This document shows, one piece after another, positions 43,917 to 53,780 of a stretch of DNA of 64,000 nt. Origin of the DNA: Schistocerca nitens (lineage: Eukaryota > Arthropoda > Insecta > Orthoptera > Acrididae); assembly GCF_023898315.1 (NCBI RefSeq), contig NC_064614.1, positions 1,056,426,432 to 1,056,490,431 of the forward strand. Direction: 5' to 3'. The notes below the pieces were generated by a model, which was not told the DNA's origin, made no database searches, and worked only from the letters and a program-made list of their open reading frames with translations. Every line of letters starts with the position of its first letter. The first letter of the stretch is position 1. The translations under genes and the position numbers were made by a program.

Positions 43917-44352
43917 TAATACATATTGCTCTAAGAGTTCTATATTCTTCTGCTTGTTGTATGTAGGCAACAGAAAAGTAGCGATATCTCAATAAATGTT
44001 GGTTTCAGTGTAAAATAGTTATGCTCAGGCATTTACTACTAGTCGCTTAATTTTATGTACGTACCTTGTTCAACTTGGTTTTCTATTTGCCACTTATGAT
44101 ACCCTCCATTTCTCTTCATTGTTTTAGAACTGTTAATGCTTATATGGAATTCAAATTATATGCCACGCTTTTTGCACGGAGTTATAAAACATCCTTACTT
44201 TCATTTAGAAGGCCACAGCCACTCGTAAGCCTTCTGTAGGTTCCTGATCCCGGAAGTTTCTTTCATTCTTATTTGTCGTCTTTCCATAGAGTCAACATTA
44301 CTGATAAGCCACAAACGTACGCAACTCCCTGTTCAGATAACCTGAGTTTCCT
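43917..44352. other. Unassigned stretch
   Basis: No gene recognised. Confidence 0.4.
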
Positions 44353-44364
44353 AACGTGTATTAT

Positions 44365-44633
44365 GGAATGGAAATGAAGTCCCATGCTTCTTTACAGAGC
44401 GTAGGGGAACGATGCGGGAGACCCGCACCGCCTTACTAGGCAAGGTCCTAATGGAGGTGGTTTGCCGTTGCCTTCCTCCGACCGTAATGGGGATGAATGA
44501 TGATGATGAAGACGACACAACAACACCCAGTCATCTCGAGGCAGGAAAAATCCCTGACCCCGCCGGGAATCGAACCCGGGACCCCGTGCTCAGGAAGCAA
44601 GAACGCTACCGCGAGACCACGAAGGGCGGACCC
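44365..44633 (-). mobile_element. tRNA-derived SINE with the 'mosaic' head and its own tail
   Basis: Target-site duplication AACGTGTATTAT at 44353-44364 and 44634-44645. In minus orientation the head has GCGGTAGCGTTCTTGCTTCC and GGTCCCGGGTTCGATTCCCG, followed by GGATTTTTCCTGCCTCGAG and then a different body (GTCTTCATCATCATTCATCC, GGAGGAAGGCAACGGCAAAC). This is the likely donor of the head found on the mosaic SINEs at 134, 13884 and 30760. Confidence 0.9.
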
Positions 44634-44952
44634 AACGTGTATTATAGCTAGATCATTATTAAAGGTGTCGTGAGCCAAAAACAGAATGTCTCAAAACTGC
44701 AGAGTATCTCCTCATTCTAATTTTAGTTTGAAATATGTCACTGCTTATGATAGTTTGTTTGCAATATTTGCGCTCAAACTAAGACGATTCTCGAAGAACG
44801 CCGCTGGAATAACGCTATCTACGTTTCAAAATAACACGAGAAGCTATTTTAATTTTTGTTCTCATAATGCATTAGTACAAGGCTACTGTCCTCCTAACTT
44901 GATGTGTTTTCCTTATACTGTGCTAAATTTCCGTCCCTGTGTTACCATGTGG

Positions 44953-45154
44953 TTCAAATGGTTCAAATGGCTCTGAGCACTATGGAACTTAACTTCTGAG
45001 GTCATCAGTCCCCTAGAACTTAGAACTACTTAAACCTAACTAACCTAAGGATATCACACACATCCACGCCCGAAGCAGGATTCGAACCTGCCATCGTAGC
45101 GGTCGAGCGGTTCCAGACTGTAGCGCCTAGAACCGCTCGGCCACCACGGCCGGC
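44953..45154 (-). mobile_element. SINE family A, full-length
   Basis: Target-site duplication TGTTACCATGTGG at 44940-44952 and 45155-45167. Confidence 0.95.
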
Positions 45155-45242
45155 TGTTACCATGTGGGCTCAGCCAACTATTTACAATGTAAGAAACCAC
45201 CAGAATTTAAACGTTTCGAAGACCATTCCAAATCTTCAGAAT

Positions 45243-45910
45243 AGTAGTAGTAGTAGTATGGTATTCTGCCTTACGACAGGTCTTGTCATGGGTTAAGCCT
45301 CTTCCACTTTTGTCTGTCCATAGCCAGTCTCTTCATTTCTGAATATTTGTCTCCTTTGATATTGTCCAACATTTGATATCTTCTTTTTCCTCTTTCCCTT
45401 TTCCCCCCCACCATTCCTTCTATTCCTTCCTTAATAAACAGCCCCTCCTCAAACAATGTCCAATCCATTTCCGTTTTCTCTTTCTGATGATTTTCAGCAT
45501 GTTTCTTTTTCCTGCAACTCTTCTTAATACTTCTTCATTCCTTACTCGGTCTTCCCATTTCACTTTCGCCATTCTTCTCCATATCCACGTCTCTAGTCTT
45601 CTTTCATCTTCCTTCCTCAACGTCCAGGTCTCCGCGCCATATAGTGTAATTCAGCAGATGTAACATTTGGCAAGCAAGACTGGCTGAATGCGATATCAGG
45701 CTCAATGTTCTATGTTCCTCACACTTTTTGATGTACTTTTTCTTTTCTATAGGTATTAAGATGGCCGTTTTCCTGTCATGTATATTTGATTACACAATTC
45801 AATCAACTCCCTTTTCCCTTCATTCTCCAATGACTAACAGTTCTGCAGGAATCTCATCAATTCCCACTGCCTTTCCATTTTCATCTCATCGCCATCTTCA
45901 GAATAACTGT
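45243..45910 (-). pseudogene. LINE relic, internally deleted: RT start joined to C-terminus
   Basis: Minus strand: NGKAVGIDEIPAELLVIGE (the GKAAGIDNIPAEL block) and KKCEEHRTLSLISHSASLA (the CEEYRTISLISH block) at about 45690-45890. Then comes an abrupt jump to KWEDRVRNEEVLRRVAGKRN and RKWIGHCLRRG (about 45430-45580) and SEMKRLAMDRQKW (about 45300), which is the C-terminal end of this LINE type. The part between is missing. The left end has a (TAG)n tail at about 45245-45260, fitting a 3' LINE tail. Confidence 0.65.
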
Positions 45911-46450
45911 ACAGGAAACATCTGAGCCACCAATATAAAATATAAACGAGAGCTGCGCCACTATAATGTCTATATGCGTGCACACGCCGTATATCTTTCT
46001 GAAAGTCACATCACATCCCAGAAGTCCCGCGACTGAAATCTTCATGAGTTTAAACATGAAATAAATGAGATCGCCTACCGAAGAAACAAAGATCAGAAAT
46101 AACCTTTCAGGGTATCTAAATACGTTCAATAGTTACAGATATCAAAAGAAAAGCTGTCAAGTTATTGTGAGTTGTTCATTTTATGTATTATCATTTTCCA
46201 CAATGCTTATGGTACTCTCTTATTGTTCTAGTTTCTTACTTTTATCTTGTTTACGCAAAATTTCGAGATCCTGAATTCTCAACATCGGAGGGCTAGTTTA
46301 TGCTTGGCTACGGTTGACTTATCGAAATTTCGATTGTCTGTGTAGTTTGCACTGCAGGTGTTACGTCGAATTTTGTAGACACCAGTTCTCTTGTATTTGT
46401 CGGATTCATGTTTTAAATTGCTGGTCTTAAGTAAGGCATCGATTTTAAAA
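45911..46450. other. Unassigned stretch
   Basis: AT-rich; nothing recognised. Confidence 0.4.
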
Positions 46451-46465
46451 GTTCTGAAAAGATTA

Positions 46466-47165
46466 TCACTTTCTGAGAAAGATTACCGAATACGGATTTG
46501 TGACTCTCCTAGTACTCGGCACGGCGTTCACCTTTACTTTCGCGCGCTGTTCCTTCCGTGTTAGTGAATTCTTGGTGTTTTCGTGATAACCGTTAGCTCT
46601 GGCTAGCTGTTTTACGACATTTAACTCAGTCTGTCGGTCCTGTTTATTTATCGGGACTCTACTTTCTCTGACATCGAAAGGTAGAAATTTTTGGCTATTT
46701 GGATGACAAAAGTTACTGTGTGTAAAATTATCTGTTTTTGTCTGTTTCCTGACTACTTTAAACGCTTGTATACCGTCTTGACATATATTACATACATCGA
46801 TAAACTGTAATTCACAATTTTTCTCATTTTTTACAGTGAATTGAATTTTATTGTATAAGTTGTTAAATTTATTCACAGTTTCAGTAACTTCTTCTTACCT
46901 GCCATTGATCAGCAGCTTGTGCCATATGATTTTACCCATGGAGTGTTAAGATGATTGATGAGAGTGTCTGTTATGGTTCCAGACGTATAGCAGTCCATAG
47001 CTAGTCCGTTTTTGTAGGTATAAAATTTATTGTAAAGGAAAAATTATTACATTCGAGAACGAATTCTAGTTCAGTAAATTCGACAATATCTTGCTGAGAC
47101 AGGCTTCCATACTTTAGCAAATTTGCTTTGAGGACCTTAGCGGTCTCATTAACAGGCACATTCAA
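46466..47165 (-). pseudogene. Penelope-like element reverse-transcriptase relic
   Basis: Minus strand, right to left: NVPVNETAKVLKANLLKYGS then LSQQDIVEFTELEFVLECNN (about 47000-47165), a decayed segment where the RT active site (GLAMGSPIS type) would be, then IQFTVKNEKNCELQFIDVCN and FKVVRKQTKTDNFTHSNFCH (about 46690-46860), then DRQTELNVVKQLARANGY. This order matches the RT-downstream region of Penelope-like elements (F..E.E....LNFLDL.I......F.IYRKPT.TD..I...S.HP). Stops and shifts are present. Confidence 0.6.
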
Positions 47166-47201
47166 ATAATTTTTTTTAATGTTTAAAGAGCACTGTTTGG
47201 A

Positions 47202-47560
47202 CTATACAGTGCTTCTGATTGATAGAGAATGAAAAGAAGCTGAGGAAATTATAAGTAAATTTAATGACTTACATAGTAAAACTGAATTCAACTTAGAGCA
47301 GGAAAAAAAGTCAATACTACAATTTCTTGATTTAAATATTATGAATCTAGATGGTAAACATGCCTTCAAGGTATTCAGGAAGCCGACTGCAACAGATGTT
47401 TTCATATGAAGTAATTCTTGTCATCCGAATAGCCTTTGGATGTTCAGTAAGTAGAGTATTTAGAGTACAGATGAATAATCAAGACAAAATGACAGGGCTA
47501 AACGTCATAAAACACTTTGTCAGGTTACCGTTTATTACTAAAACACTATGAATAAAGTAA
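47202..47560 (+). pseudogene. Second Penelope-like relic, opposite orientation
   Basis: Plus strand: EEIISKFNDLHSKTEFNLEQ, KKSILQFLDLNIMNLDGKH and FKVFRKPTATDVF, a stop, then SNSCHP at about 47230-47425, the same RT-downstream block as in the minus-strand relic. Downstream decay continues to about 47560. Head-to-head arrangement with the neighbour is notable because the two share one block but differ in sequence, so they are not a recent inverted duplication. Confidence 0.6.
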
Positions 47561-49230
47561 TATGCAAGAAACAGCGCAAGAATGTAAGGAAAATGCCGCC
47601 CGGATTGTTAACAGTCACAATCTCAAACTTTGGTCTTGTTTTTCAAAGCGTGTTGAATATTTTCAAATCTCTTAAAGTCGATACCGTATTTAACAACTGA
47701 CTGTGAATTAAGGTAAGGGAAATTTGTCAGCCTATAGTCGACAAACGCGAAAGAACTGGTCTCTACAAAATTCATTGCCACGTTTGGATCGCGAACTACT
47801 TAAGTAAAACTGATGGGTCCATTAAGTTAAAGTACTTAGTACGTAGGCATGCATATTCACGACACTAGTGATCTTAGCCTACTGGTAGCACAAAACCTTT
47901 TTTAAGAAAGTTTGCAAATTTTTTAATATCTGTAATTATTCATCGTTTCTACAGCACGCCGTTATTCATGGCGGAATATCAAATTCCGGTATAACCGGCT
48001 CGGTTGTACATCATCTTTGTTTATTCGGTACCTCTTTGATTTCATGTATACATTCATGAAATGCACCCTTGCGTTACTTCTGTGCTTCTCTGATGTGACG
48101 GATGTCGCTTCCAGAATGATACACATGGTGTGCACGCGTTAACGTTGTTATTGTGAGACTGCAAATATCGGTGGACAATATTTGCGACTCCCTTTTCATT
48201 TTATTATTTGACGATGACGAGGATATATCATCGTTATTTCATTACTTTCTGTTGCTCTTCTTTATGTTTTAAATTGGTCCCACAGAGGTTCCTTGTACAG
48301 GAATAGTTAGGATCAAGGTTTGGTAATAGACGGTTGAATCGACATTTTAACGTGGTTTTTTTCAGCCACTATCTCATATCCACAACGGATAAAAATCAAA
48401 GTCTCTGCTTTCTCGGTCAGCTCAGTAGCGAAGGAAGAGCAGCTTGCTAGCGATGCTGTGAAGACAAAAGACAAGGATGTGGAGCGAAGCTTTGTGGAAG
48501 AATATTTCTGACGGCGGCTGAAAAAATAAATTAATTAATTAACAAATAAATATTACAGCTGTGTTTGGCGAAGCGCTGGCACAAACATTAAGTGAAACGG
48601 CAAGTGAGTTGATGAAGGAAGCTGAAACTGGTCACAGTGTAAGGGAAATATCGAAAAACAGTGCTGATAGTCCAGGAGAAGTACTTCCTTAATATTGTGA
48701 GCAGCCTCGTCTTTCTCCTACTTTTCCTCCCCTCCCTCCTCCATCCTCTCCCTCCCAATAATCCTTTGTTCGTTTCTAACAGTTGTCGTTCGTCGCTGGC
48801 GTCTGTTTAGGAACGAAAGTTACGGACAGCTGCTTTGTCAGAGTTCGCACGGGAGGCACTTTCAGTCCGTTATAGGGCTTGCCTGGAAGTTACAGAAGAT
48901 CAGACAGCGCTGAAGACATATTGCTCCGCGGGGAAATCTCCAAAAGTGCTACGGTGGTCGACCTGAACCACAGGTACGACGTCTTCTTATTCATAAGAAA
49001 ACTTTCCTGCGGATGGACAGCGTTAGAAACTAAACAGTAATCGATGTTTGCCTTACTGGAAATAGTAATCCGCTTTACATTAACGATAATCTGGAGTGGT
49101 ATAATATTGCCTGAACCAGAAGACTGTACACGCGGGTACGGGAGTACGTTTCAGCCTGCGTAACAGGCGTAAAATAAAAGCATAGCGCCATACATTGAAA
49201 TATGCTGAATTAAAAGGGGTTAACTGAGTA
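47561..49230. other. Unassigned stretch
   Basis: No supported gene. No recognisable transposase or RT motif in any frame I examined. Confidence 0.4.
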
Positions 49231-49234
49231 ATGC

Positions 49235-49690
49235 GTGAAGCCTTCATCGACTACCGCAGAACAATATCGTTTAAAGGTCCGTCGCAAAACAAAGAAATTA
49301 TGATCGTACATTAAGTGTATAACTGGCACAAAAGTTAGTTCTCATCCACTAATGAATGCGAGAGGATTTGAAATTGAGTGTAGTAAAGCAAACGCGGATT
49401 TACTGATTCTTTTCTTTCAAATGCTCCTTTAAGAATTAAAATCCACAAGTATTGCCACGGCAAAGATAGTAATTTAGCTGTTAGTGTCAGTGGCGTTGCG
49501 AAGCAGGTAAAATCTCTTAAATTGAACAAAGCTTCAGGCCCTGGCAGAATCCGTATCACATTCTATATACAATTTCCATACCGTACAGTCTTCCAACAAA
49601 AACCATGCCCAATGAGTGGAAGGTAGCATAGGTCACGCCGGTCTACAATAAGGGCGGAAAATCAGATTAATTTTTACTAAATTCTCTACA
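49235..49690 (+). pseudogene. LINE (CR1-like) reverse-transcriptase N-terminal relic
   Basis: SVSGVAKQVKSLKLNKASGP (about 49485-49545) is the ..V...L..LK.NKAPGPDGIP block, and PMSGR/NEWKVA then VTPVYNKGGKSD (about 49608-49665) is the P.EWK.A.V.PI.KKGGKSD block of non-LTR RTs. Upstream TATCGTTTAAAGGTCCGTCG and GGCACAAAAGTTAGTTCTCA match an abundant grasshopper CR1-like LINE that I recall. Stops are present. Confidence 0.65.
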
Positions 49691-49788
49691 ACACTGTATT
49701 CCAGTTTTACAGATCGTAAATGATACGCATTACATTAGGAAATTGAGGTACCCTTCTCAGTCGAATTGGACAGTGACTGAGCTAAGTG

Positions 49789-49987
49789 GGCCGGCCGGTG
49801 TGGCCGAGCGGATCTAGGCGCTTCAGTCTGGAACCTCACGAACGCCACGGTCGCAGGTTCGAGTCCTGCCTAGGGCTTGGATGTGTGTAATGTCCTTAGG
49901 TTACTTAGGTTTAAGTAGTTTTAAGTTCTAGGCGACTGATGACCTCAGATGTTAAGTCCTATAGTGATCAGAACCATTTGAGCCATG
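49789..49987 (+). mobile_element. SINE family A, full-length
   Basis: Duplication TGAGCTAAGTG at 49778-49788 and TGAGCTGAGTG at 49988-49998 (one mismatch). Confidence 0.95.
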
Positions 49988-49998
49988 TGAGCTGAGTG

Positions 49999-50165
49999 AG
50001 ACAGTGGTTAACACTTCTGGTCTGGCCACCCTACCTTGGATGAATGCCGGGAAGGCTCCTTCGAAAAGGAAGTGGTTGATTTTCCTCCTCATCCTTGTAC
50101 TACCCAGCACTGCTCCATCTCTAATGACCTCCCTGTGGACAAGGCGATAAATCCTACTAAATGGA
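49999..50165 (+). mobile_element. Decayed SINE family D copy
   Basis: GACAGTGGTTAACACTTCTG, GAATGCCGGGAAGGCTCC and ATCTCTAATGACCTCCCTGT follow the order of family D (head, body, 3' words). Family A has inserted at its left edge. No duplication seen. Confidence 0.5.
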
Positions 50166-50175
50166 TAATGAGCCA

Positions 50176-50192
50176 CCCCCCCCCCCCCCCCC
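50176..50192. repeat. C17 homopolymer
   Basis: An uninterrupted run of 17 C residues. Confidence 0.95.
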
Positions 50193-50589
50193 ATAGACAC
50201 ACATGCCCAGGTTTCCTGCCCAGTGGTCCTGTTTCTACTCAAGGGGTGCTATTTCTGGTCATCTGGTATTTCTTGACATGACGTCTGCTATTTGACGTGC
50301 CTGGTATTTAAAAAAAGTATCCCATATACTTACTGGACATGGGAATGTCCAAACACGGTAACTCGTTTCCGCCATTCTGTCACGTCTCTATGCTGACCCG
50401 TATTACTGGGCTGCTTCCATACAACCGACAAACACACACACAACTTACTGCCAAGACTTACAGCGGTACTGGAGGGGCACGCGACCATATTTTTTTTTCT
50501 TTTTGCGTCATGAGTCTTCTGATCGACGTGGTGCGGCAAGCCACAACCTCCTTAGCTCAGAGTGGTACCTACCACGTACGCTCAACATC
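50193..50589. other. Unassigned stretch
   Basis: No gene recognised. Confidence 0.4.
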
Positions 50590-50870
50590 CTCAATAATTT
50601 GTTTCTTATATGCCGGTACATTCCAGTCTGTGTCTTCCCCTGAAGAGTTTAATCTCTAGAGCTCCGTCTAGTACCATGGAAGCTATTCCCTGGTTGTCTT
50701 AATAGATGTCCTGTCACCTTGTTCCTTCTTCCAGGCAGTGATTTCCAAATATTCGTTTTGTCGCCGATTCTGAGGAGAAGCTCCTCATCCGTTATCGTTC
50801 TATATAGTTTTCAGCATTCTTCTATTTCACCGTAGTTCAAACGCTTCGATTCTCTTCTTCTCTGACCCCC
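50590..50870 (-). pseudogene. LINE ORF2 C-terminal relic
   Basis: Minus strand EKKRIEAFEL and NRRMLKTI, then TDEELLLRIGDKTNIWKSLP followed by RRNKVTGHLLRQ, match the EAFEMW.YRRMLKI ... EE.L..I..KR..W..L..RR....GH.LRH signature. It is related to the relic at 38540-38860. Confidence 0.55.
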
Positions 50871-50980
50871 CCCCCTCCACCCCCTGTGTTGCGGACGTTC
50901 ATTTTTAGAAATTTCTCCCTCTTACTAAAGCTCCACCTATAGCGCTCCAAAGGGGACGAGTGTGCTCTATCGAAGGGGTG

Positions 50981-51488
50981 TATTGTATTGTATTGTATTG
51001 TATTGTATGGAACTGGGGACCTAGAGACGACGGACAGGCCTCGTCCCCAGCGTAGACCGCAGTGGTACAAGACCCCACAACAGACTACAGCAGTCCACTC
51101 ACCCCAACGCCGCCCCGCACCGAAAGGAGGGTTATTGTGCGGTTCGGCCCCCCCAGTAGACCCACCTGGGAACGTCTCACACCAGACGAGTCTTGGCGTG
51201 GTATAGTATTTATGGTTTACGCGTACGTGGAGAACTTGTTTGCGCAGCAATCGCCGACATAGCGTAACCAAGCTAAGGCGGAATAAGGGTAACCAGCCCG
51301 CATTCCCCGAGTCAGATGGAAAACCGCCTTAAAAACCATCCACAGACTGGCCGGCACACCGGACCTCGACACTAATCCGACGGCGGGGGGGGGGGGGGGG
51401 GGGGGGGTTCGGGGTCGTATCGGGAGGACTAGCACGCGTTCCAGCCCGGAAAGCAGTGCATTACACTGCACGGCTAACCAGGCGGGCT
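50981..51488 (-). mobile_element. Long tRNA-derived SINE, family C, full-length
   Basis: Target-site duplication TCGAAGGGGTG at 50970-50980 and 51489-51499. The tail is a (TGTAT)n microsatellite at 50981-51007 at the left; the tRNA-like head is at the right. A G23 run (51385-51407) has expanded just inside the head, at the place where the 29853 copy has an ordinary GGCGG. Confidence 0.9.
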
Positions 51489-51506
51489 TCGAAGGGGTGA
51501 CTAATA
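51207..51506. repeat. Left unit of a 300-bp tandem duplication
   Basis: Comprises the head half of the family C SINE, its right target duplication and 7 bp of flank (ACTAATA). The same sequence order recurs at 52923-53204. The units begin with TATTTATGGTTTACGCG and the right unit's outer flank begins ACTAATATTTCG, so TATTT is shared at the breakpoint. Confidence 0.85.
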
Positions 51507-52922
51507 CACTCCTGGAAATGGAAAAAAGAACACATTGACACCGGTGTGTCAGACCCACAATACTTGCTCCGGACACTGCGAGAGGGCTGTACAAGCAATG
51601 ATCACACGCACGGCACAGCGGACACACCAGGAACCGCGGTGTTGGCCGTCGAATGGCGCTAGCTGCGCAGCATTTGTGCACCGCCGCCGTCAGTGTCAGC
51701 CAGTTTGCCGTGGCATACGGAGCTCCATCGCAGTCTTTAACACTGGTAGCATGCCGCGACAGCGTGGACGTGAACCGTATGTGCAGTTGACGGACTTTGA
51801 GCGAGGGCGTATAGTGGGCATGCGGGAGGCCGGGTGGACGTACCGCCGAATTGCTCAACACGTGGGGCGTGAGGTCTCCACAGTACATCGATGTTGTCGC
51901 CAGTGGTCGGCGGAAGGTGCACGTGCCCGTCGACCTGGGACCGGACCGCAGCGACGCACGGATGCACGCCAAGACCGTAGGATCCTACGCAGTGCCGTAG
52001 GGGACCGCACCGCCACTTCCCAGCAAATTAGGGACACTGTTGCTCCTGGGGTATCGGCGAGGACCATTCGCAACCATGAAGCTGGGCTACCGTCCCGCAC
52101 ACCGTTAGGCCGTCTTCCGCTCACGCCCCAACACCGTGCAGCCCGCCTCCAGTGGTGTCGCGACAGGCGTGAATGGAGGGACGAATGGAGACGTGTCGTC
52201 TTCAGCGATGAGAGTCGCTTCTGCCTTGGTGCCAATGATGGTCGTATGCGTGTTTGGCGCCGTGCAGGTGAGCGCCACAATCAGGACTGCATACGACCGA
52301 GGCACACAGGGCCAACACCCGGCATCATGGTGTAGGGAGCGATCTCCTACACTGGCCGTACACCACTGGTGATCGTCGAGGGGACAGTGAATAGTGCACG
52401 GTACATCCAAACCGTCATCGAACCCATCGTTCTACCATTCCTAGACCGGCAAGGGAACTTGCTGTTCCAACAGGACAATGCACGTCCGCATGTATCCCGT
52501 GCCACCCAACGTGCTCTAGACGGTGTAAGTCAACTACCCTGGCCAGCAAGATCTCCGGATCTGTCCCCCATTGAGCATGTTTGGGACTGGATGAAGCGTC
52601 GTCTCACGCGGTCTGCACGTCCAGCACGAACGCTGGTCCAACTGAGGCGCCAGGTGGAAATGGCATGGCAAGCCGTTCCACAGGACTACATCCAGCATCT
52701 CTACGATCGTCTCCATGGGAGAATAGCAGCCTGCATTGCTGCGAAAGGTGGGTATACACTGTACTAGTGCCGACATTGTGCATGCTCTGTTGCCTGTGTC
52801 TATGTGCCTGTGGTTCTGTCAGTGTGATCATGTGATGTATCTGACCCCAGGAATGTGTCAATAAAGTTTCACCTTCCTGGGACAATGAATTCACGGTGTT
52901 CTTATTTCAATTTCCAGGAGTG
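51507..52922 (+). mobile_element. Tc1-like DNA transposon, nearly intact, at the duplication junction
   Basis: Ends CACTCCTGGAAATGGAAAAA at the left and the complement of CACTCCTGGAAATTGAAATA at the right. TA duplication at 51505-51506 and 52923-52924. Length 1416 bp. It contains one full-length transposase frame with a single stop, and an AATAAA signal at 52860-52865. It looks the youngest of the DNA transposons here. Confidence 0.95.
51751..52767 (+). pseudogene. Tc1-like transposase, one in-frame stop, D-D-32-E spacing
   Basis: Starts MPRQRGREPYVQLTDFERGR with the usual N-terminal helix-turn-helix (RIVGMREAGWTYRRIAQHVG). The GRPR-like linker is RARRPGTGPQRRTDARQDRR. The catalytic residues are D153 in VVFSDESRF, D242 in FQQDNARPHVSR and E275 in DLSPIEHVWDWMKRRL. 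The second Asp and the Glu are 32 residues apart, two fewer than the 34 of canonical Tc1. The frame is open for 338 codons except for a TAG at codon 195 (52333-52335), after PGIMV and before GAISY, where family members have Trp. The start codon is preceded by a purine at -3. A 251-residue minus-strand open frame at 51217-51972, which overlaps the 5' part of this gene, is a shadow. Confidence 0.9.
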
Positions 52923-53204
52923 TATTTATGGTTTACGCGTACGTGGAGAACTTGTTTGCGCAGCAATCGCCGACATAGCGTAAGTAAGGCGGAATAAGGG
53001 TAACCAGCCCGCAGTCCCCGAGGCAGATGGAAAACCGCCTTAAAAACCATCCACAGACTGGCCGGCACACCGGACCTCGACACTAATCCGCACGGGGGGG
53101 GGGGGGGGGGGGTTCGTATCGGGGACCAGCACGCATTCCAGCCCGGAAAGCAGTGCCTTACACTGCACGGCTAACCGGGCGGGCTTCGAAGGGGTGACTA
53201 ATAT
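52923..53204. repeat. Right unit of the tandem duplication (second half-copy of SINE C)
   Basis: Repeats GTTTACGCGTACGTGGAGAA, CAGATGGAAAACCGCC and GGGCGGGCTTCGAAGGGGTG of the left unit. Its G run is 19 bp (53094-53112) against 23 bp in the left unit. A small indel (CGTAAGTAAGG against CGTAACCAAGCTAAGG) also distinguishes the units. Confidence 0.9.
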
Positions 53205-53209
53205 TTCGT

Positions 53210-53780
53210 TCGGCCAGCTTGTACACGGTCAGGTCATACTAATGTGATCACCATCTAGCTTCGACGTCAACATCCAGTAACCACTCACAGACAACAGGTA
53301 GCAGCAATAGCATTGGGGGTATATACAGCGCGTCGGGAGTGAGGGAGGGAGGGTTCGGGAAAACTGTGTTCTCGCTGTCGTAATGCAGAAACGGACCTAT
53401 TTATCTGACCTCCAAAAGGACACTATCTTCGACGATTAGACGAAGGGCGAAAGCATTGTCGAAACGGTTAAATTACAAAATTCTTCACTAACCGTCGTGG
53501 CTAAAGTGTACTGTGCATCGCAAAATGTCATCGTCCAGATGACTGAAGTGAACGATAGCTGCGGAGTTGCGTACGGACGAATACATGTGCAGCTGTTGAA
53601 CAACTGGCCGCCAAGTGTCTCCTCAAGGACCGAAAAGCGTACGTCAGTGCGTATGACCCTTTGCAGCAGGCGCCCGGCTTATACACTCTTGATGATTGTT
53701 GTTCATTGGCGACGAAGGTTGGAATTTGCACTCCAGTACCACAACCGGACGTGCACTAACAAGAGGAGGGAATAACAAGA
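53210..53780 (+). pseudogene. Tc1-like relic, 5' part of another family
   Basis: MQKRTYLSDLQKDTIFDD, a stop, TKGESIVETVKLQNSSLTVV and AKVYCASQN (53383-53540) follow the N-terminal Tc1 pattern (M.KR..LSD..KG.I......G.SI.ETA.L...S..TV). The leader (TCAGGTCATACTAATGTGAT, ATTGGGGGTATATACAGCGC) resembles the 5' UTR of a grasshopper Tc1-like family that I recall. The catalytic part is absent. Confidence 0.55.

Noticed and set aside
51217-51972. 251-residue minus-strand open frame
   Set aside because: It overlaps the SINE C head, a G homopolymer and the antisense of the Tc1 transposase; no conserved domain.
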